The notes under the pieces: model-generated
What the model was told of the DNA's origin: nothing
Databases searched by the model: none
The model's input: only the letters and a program-made list of their open reading frames with translations
Shown: positions 28,070 through 37,297 of the stretch, piece after piece
Layout: each line of letters opens with the position of its first letter
Numbering within the stretch: position 1 is the stretch's first letter
Origin: Acanthornis magna
Taxonomy: Eukaryota > Chordata > Aves > Passeriformes > Acanthizidae
DNA: 64,000 bases
Direction of reading: 5' to 3'
Assembly (NCBI GenBank): GCA_036785705.1
Contig: JAWUZG010000036.1
Coordinates: 9,791,501-9,855,500 of the forward strand
Translations under genes and position numbers: made by a program

Positions 28070-28400
28070 CAGGGGGTGGAGAGGGGGGTGTCGGAAGAGC
28101 ATGGGGCGGACACGCTCGGGAGCGGGTACAGTTCCGCGCACAGGCTAAAGGACAGGCACCGAGTAGCCGAAGTGGAATCTGCCCTTTGAAAAACACACAC
28201 AAAGAAATCAGTGCCCATGTCTAAGTTGCATTTTGCCTGTTTCGGGAAACTTTCAGATAACTGCCCTCTGGAACCCGAGGGGGGCCGTGCGCCGCTACGC
28301 AGACGAGGGTGCGGACACTGCACCTCTCCTGGCCGCGGCTCTCGGGTGAGGACTCCCCACCTCCCCACATCGCCTCCAGGGAGCAGGTCCGCTCCGACAG
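28070..28400. promoter_or_regulatory. CpG-rich block D upstream of ISL1
   Basis: Moderate CpG density, followed by T tracts at 28425-28446. No gene was recognised. It lies about 0.8 kb before the ISL1 promoter island. Confidence 0.45.
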
Positions 28401-28772
28401 CAAGTCCGCGTCTTCTGCCCCCACTTTTTTTTTTCCTTTTTTTTTTAATAATAAGAATTTTAAGGGATTCTCTTTGGGGAAAGGCAGAAGTTCTTGAGAG
28501 ACAATTTAAGGTAAATATTTGTACCTTCTTCTGGCTTGTGTTTAATAGAAATAATGAAGATTTTTTTATTTTTTTTTTTAATTAATTTAAGAGAAAGAGG
28601 CTGGAGGACAAATATAAACAGTCCCATCTCGTGGCACTGAGGTCATCCCCAGCCAGCCCCCCCTGCCCACCCTGTTCAGGGCATCTCCGCCTGGGCAAAC
28701 CAGAGCGTGGCACCCTCCTGGGGAAGATAAAAGCTGGGGAAGAAAGCAGTTGGATTAACATCACCACCAAAA

Positions 28773-28827
28773 AATAATATATATATCTGTATCTGTACGT
28801 ATATACATATATGCACATATAAGATAG

Positions 28828-28877
<50 letters not shown>
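28773..28877. repeat. Compound TA/TG microsatellite upstream of the ISL1 promoter
   Basis: Alternating TA-rich sequence, then a pure TG tract (about ten units, from 28844), then TA again. It lies 200-300 bp upstream of the CCAAT/CRE promoter motifs. Confidence 0.9.
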
Positions 28878-29064
28878 GGAAGTGGTACATGTGGCGCGAC
28901 AAGACCGGACGGGGGAAGGGTTGTAGGAGCCCGAGCGAGGCCGGGAAGGAAAATGAAAGGTGTGACGGGAGATAAGCGACGGCGATGGAAGAGAGCGACA
29001 AGAAGAAAGTATAAAGGGAAATACAAATAAGGAGCGAGGAAAAGTTGGCTGCGCGAACCCGAGC

Positions 29065-29225
29065 CGGGCGGCCGCGCCGCCAGACGCTGAAATATGATAA
29101 TCAGAGCAGCTGCGCCGCGCGGCGCGCAGCCAATGGGCGCGCGCGGGCGTGACGTCCCCGCGCGTGACGTCGCGCCAATGGCGAGCGGGCTGAGTTGGAG
29201 CAGAGAAGTTTGAGTAAGAGATAAG
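29065..29225 (+). promoter_or_regulatory. ISL1: ISL1 core promoter with twin CCAAT boxes and twin CRE half sites
   Basis: No TATA box is seen in the expected position. CCAAT boxes lie at 29130-29134 and 29175-29179, and TGACGT motifs (CREB/ATF half sites) at 29150-29155 and 29165-29170. The order is CCAAT, CRE, CRE, CCAAT inside a very GC-rich block. CCAAT boxes typically bind NF-Y and sit 60-100 bp upstream of transcription starts in TATA-less promoters. I therefore infer starts around 29200-29260, without transcript evidence. Confidence 0.7.
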
Positions 29226-29682
29226 GGCGAGGCGAGAGCCCGCGCCGCCAGCGCCCAGTTCGGCACCGCCGCGCCTCCGCACCGCACCGCACCGCACCGC
29301 GCCTCCGCGCCGCTCCTGCGCCGCGCCGCACCGCACCGCCACCGCTCCGCACCGCTCCCGCGCCGCGCCGCTCCGCGTGGACCGACCCCGCCGAGCCCCC
29401 GGCGCCGCGCCCCGCACCGCACCGCGCCTCTCCGCGCGTCCCCTTCTCTCTCCGCAGCCCTGACAGTGTCTCCCACGCCGGTGGTGTTTTGTGCCATTTT
29501 CTTTTTTTCTTTTTCTTTTTTTTTTTTTTTCCCGATTTCGAATTTTTTTTTTCTTCTGTTATTACTTCTTCTACTTTTTTTTTTATTATTTTTATTTTTA
29601 GCGACAGCTCTCAAACCTACTTTGGGGTCTTAAAACGAAACCGTACACCATTTCACTGTGGACATTACACCCTCTTACAGAT
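29200..29682 (+). other. ISL1: ISL1 5' untranslated region (start approximate)
   Basis: The stretch between the inferred start region and the ATG has two parts. 29220-29460 is C/G-rich, with repeated ACCGC and CGCGC units. 29480-29600 is T-rich, ending in an acceptor-like TTTTTAG at 29601. I see no upstream ATG. The T-rich block followed by AG and the CTTACAG just before the start codon both resemble 3' splice sites, so an alternative upstream first exon cannot be excluded. The 5' boundary is inferred from promoter motifs only. Confidence 0.6.
29275..29345. repeat. ACCGC-type GC-rich tandem repeat in the ISL1 5'UTR
   Basis: Repeats of ACCGC (29281-29300) merge into imperfect CGCC/ACCGC units through about 29420. 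This gives a C-rich transcript segment expected to be highly structured. Confidence 0.75.
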
Positions 29683-29710
29683 ATGGGAGACATGGGAGAC
29701 CCACCAAAAA
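29683..29710 (+). CDS. ISL1: ISL1 coding exon 1
   Basis: This exon encodes MGDMGDPPK plus the first base of codon 10. The donor is GTAAGG at 29711. The start has a strong context (G at -3 and +4). A second in-frame ATG at codon 4 could act as an alternative start. The intron that follows is 882 bp. Confidence 0.95.
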
Positions 29711-32700
29711 GTAAGGCGGAATCTTTACCGTTGTTGGAATAAATGTGCTGTCTATTGTAATCGTCTCAGGCAGACGAACTGCTAAAGTGCTGAACTTCAT
29801 TTGAATGGTAGAGAAGGTGCCTTTGTTGCCATGCCTGCATGCTTGCTCTGTCGTAGCCTTGTATATTAACAGCCTGGGGTCCTACTCTCTTTTAAAGTTT
29901 GGGGAGCAGACAGGATTTTGATGGGATCTCCGACAACGGAGCCTTAAATTCTTCCCGTGGTAGACTGCGGTGAGGCTGTCTGACTATCCAGCACCTAGTC
30001 GGTCTAGGAGTATTAGCATTAGACTTGCAAAAGAGAGCAAGTGACAACCGTAATGATGCTTGTTCTTGCTAGAAGCCTCGAGTCCCTTTTTCTGAGGGAA
30101 AGGGCTGAATGAGAAGTGTACCCAACCATGCTTCATCATTTCCAGTCAGAGCCTCTTAAAATACGAAATGAAACACATAGGTGCTCTCCTCGTAAGGCAG
30201 AGCATTCAAACAAGCAAACAATAAAATGAAAATAAAACAACATGGGAGTTTGGAGTTTTGATTCCGTTCAAGGTTTGTGAAATGAGGACCTTCACCCCAA
30301 AGACTCTTCATATATGCATTTTAACATATGTTCTGCCTCCTTTCTAAGCGAGGCGAGGTTTTGATAGCACACCTCAATTACCATCCAGAAGTGTAATATT
30401 CTTAAAAAAAAAATCCCAAACCTAAAGGCCCCCAACAAACACACCCTCCCCCAAAATATACAAACAAACAAAAAAAGGCAAAAACCAAACAACACTCCCA
30501 CAATACGCTTTATAAGGCAATGACATTAAAAGTGTGTTTATCTCTGTAGGAGAGTAAACGGTTAGTCAATCATGTATTTATTTTCATTTCAGAAAAACGT
30601 CTGATTTCCCTATGTGTTGGTTGCGGCAATCAAATTCACGATCAGTATATTCTGAGGGTTTCTCCGGATTTGGAATGGCATGCGGCGTGTTTGAAGTGTG
30701 CAGAGTGTAATCAGTATTTGGACGAGACCTGTACGTGCTTTGTTAGGGATGGCAAAACCTACTGTAAAAGAGATTATATCAGGTACGCCATTTACATTGT
30801 TTAATTGTTCGGTGAGATTTTATTTTTCTTTTCAACTTTATAAATTTGACAGAGGTATTAAGAGGAAAAACTGTGAGGAAACGGGTTAAAGATAATTGGT
30901 ATGTTTTTTACGTGTTTTCCCCTGAATAGACTGACAAGGAAAAAAGTTAGTCGTGAAGTTTTTTATTTCATCGTTTCAAATGCAAATATCTGTACTAATA
31001 GAACTAGGTTCGAGACCATGTCAGACCTTTCCGAGGACTTTGGTAATGCATCCTGTGATTCTAACCGAGCGGGTAATCCTAGATAATGAAAAATAGTTTC
31101 AATAGTGTAGATATTATGAGCAACACGGAACAGATCACTTTCTAACACAACCTGAGAAATGCATGTCTCTGTGTTTTTGCAAAGACATAGTGGCATTCAA
31201 AAGAAAGGTACTTGAAGCATGTATGCCGTAAAAATAAATACACGGGTAGAAAAAAAAAAAAAAAAAAAGAAAAAGAAAACCCTGCCTAAAGTAGGCCCAT
31301 CAAAAACAAAAAGCAAAAGGAAAACAAAAACAAACTCCAAATTTCCTTCGGATTGAAGGATCCTTTTATGGGGATGCTAAAACCTAGACCGAAATGTTTC
31401 TTAGCTAAAATAACTGACATTTAATCTTTTTTAAATATTAACCCCTTTGGTGATATCTGACTGCCTTTTCTTTCTTATCTTATCTGTACTGATGAATTAG
31501 ACAGAGCAGATCAAATTGCCCATCATCTGTTCGCGAACAATTGGGTATATTTAGATAATGGAACCGCTTCCTTCCTCACATTAAAATCTGGTAACTGATA
31601 AAATGTGAGAGTTGCCAATGCTGACACTATAGAGAAACCAAAGCAGGAATTTCGAGTGTGTTTATTATTTGTGCTCCTGGGTCATGCTGATCCGTTTCAG
31701 TGTCGCCTACTGGGTTTGCCAAATCATAAGTTTGTATGACACTGAGGTATGAACAGTATTTTTTTTTACAGAAAGTTTTGGAAGCAAGTCACCTAGCCAT
31801 CTAGGATATCTTCTGATTTCTGTGTAATTCTGAATTAAAATAAAACCCTTGAGTCTTTCCTTCTCCAGTGCACAATTTATAAGCAGACCATTCCTTCAAA
31901 CCATTGTGAGATTATTCTCCAAGTTCTAAAATGGCGAAAACCAGAGCGCCTTTTTTTTTTTTTTTTTAATTCTTTACTTTTTAACAAACTTTGGAGCCGT
32001 TCTTTTAAATGTTGCCCTTTCTCTAATTTCAAATGAAAGGAAAAAGGTTGGACCAAAATGTGTCCACTTACCTCCTGATAGAACTCTGTGGGGAAATTTA
32101 AACAGAAAAAAAAATTGCAGCTCTTTTAAGCTAATGCGGAATACATTTGATTTGCTACAATCTAAAAAGGAAAATGTACATTACGTGCAAGTTGACTTTG
32201 AATTAGACCTTGAGCCAATCTCTAGGTGTCAAACCTGTGGGCAACCACCACAACTTTTGTACCTACAAAGGCACCTACTTTACGATCACTGTTCTTTTGC
32301 TGTTTAGATGTTTGGTTTTTTTCTTCTCAAAACTGTGTAATTCGGGTACAGGTAGCTCTGAATATAGGTTTAGTGCACTTCTATAGCCATAAAAGCTAAA
32401 GAAGTGTGTATTCAGAAGCATATATCACAAACTGTATCTCTAAGGAAGTATACTGGTGAGGAAATTGGTGGGGATAAACATTAGCCCAGTTTTAGGAGCA
32501 GCTTTCGCAGTTCTGTGGATTGTGAGCGTGCATATGTGCATGGACTCGTACATTTGTGGAAAGATGTTAATTTTACATCATACCAAGGACTTCTGGCTAA
32601 GAAGCACCCGGTGGAAGCCGAGAGACCATGCAATTCTAGACAGCCGATTTGGTGGATTTTCTCATGTTTATCTACTGATGAGTGAACTGTCCGCCTCTCC

Positions 32701-35700
32701 TCCTGGGGAGACGGGGAGCCCGCCACCCAGTCCAAAAACGCAATTTTTTTCAGCGTGGGGTTGTAGCGAGAAGTTGCCCTCTCATTCCTCTCAGCCCCGG
32801 CTCAAGGTGGGAGCATCAGGAGGAGGGGAGACAGGGCAGGGAGGCTGAGGTAGAGACTGGCTGCAGACGCAGAGCACCGAAACTGCCTTTTAGTTGTGGG
32901 CGGGAGAGACGAGTTAAACTGCTATATATGTGAGCCCGAGGAGGCATGTGTATTATGCTTATATTGTTGAATTAAATTAACCTGGTGAGAAGGGACTAGG
33001 GGAAGAGACCATGTGCTGGCAGTCACCTCTGCTGCGTCCCAGAGGCTAAGCTGACGGCAATCGGGGCACGCATCAGGCGGCACAATTCTTGAGGGTGCTC
33101 TACGCAAAAAGTATCACGATTTGGTGAAGCTGGCAGGTTTGTGTCTGGGGAGTGGATGGCAGCTTCAGCCGTCTCGCCTTTCCCTGGTGTGCCCGGGTAG
33201 TCCAGTTCAGCCCCCTAGGTCAGGTGAGGAGGCAGGGAGAGGGCAGGGATGGCCCAACTCCTGCTGCAGCCCGAGAGCTGGGGCAAGAGGGAGAGGTCGG
33301 ATACCCTCGGGAAGAAAGGGGGTCGTTTTTTTGTTTCTTCTTACACCTCTGCCTCCCATCTCTCCTCTTCCACCGGTGTGTTCGTGTCTCCTCCACCTTT
33401 CACGACGCGGGGATCAGGGCACCGACTGCAAATGAATCCGGCTTATTTCTTTCCTTTTCTGGCTCCTGTATTTTCCATGCTTTTTAAAGTAGTGAATTGC
33501 GTGTGGCGCGTCTACGCGGGGCCAGGGGCTGCCCACGAGCGGGAGTGAAAACCTCTTTCTTTTTCCCTTTCCTTTCTCCCCCCCGCCCCTTCCCTGCCCT
33601 CCCCCTTCCCCCTCCCGTGCTCTCGCTCCTTCCCTCCCTTCTCCTTCTTTCTGGGCTGGGCCCTGCTCAGGTTATACGGCATCAAGTGCGCCAAATGCAG
33701 CATCGGCTTCAGCAAGAATGACTTCGTGATGCGCGCCCGCGCCAAGGTGTACCACATCGAGTGTTTCCGCTGCGTGGCCTGCAGCCGCCAGCTCATCCCC
33801 GGCGATGAATTCGCGCTGCGGGAGGACGGTCTCTTCTGCCGGGCGGACCACGACGTGGTGGAGCGGGCCAGCCTGGGCGGCGGGGACCCCCTCAGCCCCC
33901 TGCATCCCGCCCGGCCGCTGCAGATGGCAGGTACCGCCCGCGCCCAGCGCCGCGGAAACCCGCGGGGTTTGGCGATGCGCGGCCCCGCTCCGGGCGGTGG
34001 GGAGAGCCCCACGCTCTCAGTGGGTCCCGAGCCTCCGTGGAGAGCCGGGCCCGAGCGTGCGCGCCCGCGGAGAGGCGGCGGCGGCGGCTAGCCGCACGCT
34101 CGGGGCTGCTGCTCGCCCAGCTGCCGCGAGAAACGCCCGCGCCCGCGGGACGCGCGAGGCGGAACACCTGCGGAGGGGCCGCGCCCCCAGCCGCCAGCCT
34201 GCCCTGCTCCTGCCCCCTGCGCGCACCGGGCGCGGGACTCCTCCGACACCCTCCCCGAGCCCGGGGCAGCCCGGAGCCTGAGCCGGAAAGGGACGAGCCG
34301 CTGCGGAGAGCAGGTCTGCGGCAAAGCGCAGAGCCCTCCTCTGCCTCGGGAGCTGGCGGAGAAGATGTTCTGGGCGCTGGAGGAAGTGGGGGTCTGAAAA
34401 GAGATAGACTTCATAACTACAGGCTGGCGCTTAGGCTGTAATTTAAAACTGTCAACAAGCTAATCTTCGGTAATTGCCTTTTAAAGTGACTCTTGCCTTC
34501 TTGAAGCGTTTCATGTGATTTGATGAGAATTTCATCTTAAAACTCAGCCTTGTAACTTCAGAGTCGCCCCACCTTACAACTTCATTCACACTTCCAGTTC
34601 TCGACGGGTGCGTCAGATACTCAGAGACGCTTAGCTTTAGGAAGGGACACGTCTCTGAGGCTGACTAGGCTGGACAATATAAGGTTGGCCGGCGTTATGG
34701 CTGTGCCAGTAACTGTAACTCGGAAGTTTATTTGTAAATACAGCTATTCTAAAAAGGGCTCATTTTCCTCTTCTGAGCTGCTTTCAGGTGACATAACCAC
34801 ATATAGGGAGAAATAATCTCGTAACTGATCAGGGCAGAATTCTAGAGAGATTGTGCTCACTATATCGTGTTTGTGCATGTCTCCGAAAGGCTTAGTGTGT
34901 TGGCAGGTACAATGCTGATAAGATTTGAAGCTATTGTCGTCATTGCATTTGCTGATGTATTGTTACAATTAGAAAAGTCGGAACCCAACTGTACAAAAGC
35001 GAGCACTTCTGACTGTTAGCTAAACAGTCTGAGAAAGAAAAAAAAAAAAGCAAAAAAAAAAGCAGTGTTTTTATTTTTCCCTCGACTGGATCAGATTACA
35101 CCTAATAGCTACACCTACACAACACACAGAAGAATAGCAGAATCACAGGAACACTTTCAGCTCTTGATGTGATGCCACCCGTAATTTTGCTTTTCTTGGC
35201 ACTTTCCACGAGTTGCTGGACTTGCTCTCCTTTTTAAAGCATTAGATACATATTTTTAAATTATTAATCTAAAGTATAAGCAAATGCACCTAGTGCCTCC
35301 GCTTTCTTAGATAAATCCCATCTCCCGTGCTTTGAGATACTGGGCTCTCACACGCTTTTCTCCCATAAGCATGGTGCAGAGGATTTGGCTTGTTTTACTC
35401 TGGTTTGGAAGCATCAAACTGCAGGAAGCCATTGCACGTTATCACGGCTCCTAGCTAAAATGAGCTAGATTCACTATACAAGAAGCAGACCCGAATTATG
35501 ATTAATTTAAGAAGTATTCTTTCATTAATTTTCGGGCCAAAAATCTGTTTTGGTTATTTGTCAGGAAATAAATACATAAAACCCTCCTGCTCCTTTCATA
35601 GCGCACATACACCTTAGCTAGCTTGCCCTCCCCTGTCAAGTTTCATACAGGTTCACGCTTCTGTCATTAGGGGTTTTAGGGGGGTGGTTTGTTTTTGCAA

Positions 35701-37260
35701 ATTAATTGTCTGTGGAGTCAGAAATGTCAGTCACTCCACCAGTGCATAAAGCAGAGGAGGCTGCTGCAGCTCCGATAGATCTGAGTGCTTGAATGGCCTT
35801 TGAAAGAGGGTTCATCACCCGCCCCCCCGCCCGCCACCTCCCCCTGTCCCACTAGCTTAGATTCATAGTCTCTGTAGACTCCCTGCTTCCTACTCATGGG
35901 GATCCTGTTCCTCCCTTCCCCTTCCCTTACAGCAGAACCTATCTCTGCCAGACAGCCTGCTCTGCGGCCCCACGTCCACAAGCAGCCCGAGAAGACCACC
36001 CGAGTCCGGACTGTCCTTAATGAAAAGCAGCTTCACACCTTGAGGACCTGCTACGCTGCCAACCCCAGACCGGACGCCCTTATGAAAGAGCAACTGGTAG
36101 AAATGACTGGCCTCAGCCCGAGGGTCATCAGGGTTTGGTTTCAAAACAAGCGATGCAAGGACAAGAAAAGGAGCATTATGATGAAGCAACTTCAGCAGCA
36201 GCAGCCCAATGACAAAACTGTAAGTGGCTTCAGCCTCTGTCCGTGTGCTACCTTAATTCTCAAGGAGAAAAGCCTGGGGTATGTCCGGCCCAGACAGCCC
36301 CAGGGCTCGGTTTGACACTCTTGATTCTTCGCGATCTCCCTTAAAACAAAGAAAACGATATCGCTTAGCCATTACCCGTTTAGTTTCTGCTGTCAGTGCA
36401 ATCGAAATAGACCACAGCGAGGAGCCGGTTTAGGCTTCTTAAGAGAACTCAGCATCTGTGGGGCTAAGAATACGCTGTAGCTTAGACTAACTCCTCTGCA
36501 GCATGAATGAGACCTGCAGAACTTATGGGATGTAATAAACCCAGTCTCGTTTAATACTTATAATATAAATGCAAAGAGCTCCTTAAGGGGAAAATGGTGC
36601 TTTTGCCTTCTTCCATGTTTTTAAACAGGAGTAAATCCGGAAGTAAAAAAGAGTTTAAAAAAGACTAAAAATAAAATAAGAGGTGTTTTTCTTAGCGCTT
36701 TGTATGCTACAACGTGCGTGTGTTTGTTAGTGCACTTACAGTAGAAAAAGACAAATGCAATGCAAAGTTTTCGAAATTACCATCGTGTTTACAGGTTAAT
36801 TTATATATAGTTTTATCTATGTAGAGCTCTTTTCTGCAGATATATGCTCGGGTGATGTAAATAAGAGGAATGCTCTGGGTTCAGCAGAACAAATTATCTG
36901 TCTCCATTTTAAGCCAAATTTGTTTCTTCTTTTTTTTTCTTTTTTTTCTTTTTTTTTTTGGTTTGTTTTCTTTTTCTTGTTGTTAGTCCACTTGAAGAAG
37001 AGTCTGTTACTCTCCCTGTGTATATTGACTGACCTGAGAATGACTATTAATTCATAAGGCTGCCTAGTTAAGTGGAATTTAAGGAGTTTCATTTTACCCT
37101 GTTGGAATGCAATAAAACACTGTGTTATTAACTCGCCTGAACAATCTATTCGTCGAGGCTTGGAGTTATATTGTACAATATTGTACACTGTGCCTGCACC
37201 ACAGGGCATGCTGATAGGGCTGGGGCTTTTTTTTTTCCCTTTTTTTTCTTTTTTTTTCTT

Positions 37261-37297
<37 letters not shown>

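Larger units (their letters stand above)
28880..29465. promoter_or_regulatory. ISL1: CpG island E covering the ISL1 promoter and 5'UTR
   Basis: Dense CpG from the end of the TG/TA microsatellite to the T-rich part of the 5'UTR. It contains the CCAAT and CRE motifs and long ACCGC/CGCGC runs. The island, strand and position fit the ISL1 transcription start. Confidence 0.8.

Noticed and set aside
28676..29614. 312-codon minus-strand open frame across the ISL1 promoter
   Set aside because: It runs through T tracts (Lys-rich), ACCGC repeats (Arg/Gly/Ala) and the TA/TG microsatellite. It is a by-product of simple sequence antisense to the 5'UTR.
33805..34281. 158-codon plus-strand frame at exon 3 and intron 3
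   Set aside because: It overlaps ISL1 exon 3 in a different frame and continues into GC-rich intron. The ISL1 frame is certain.
35896..36315. Unspliced reading of exon 4 as a single-exon homeobox gene
   Set aside because: The frame fits exon 4 of ISL1 with canonical acceptor and donor. The first 12 codons and the last 32 are intronic and do not match the protein.
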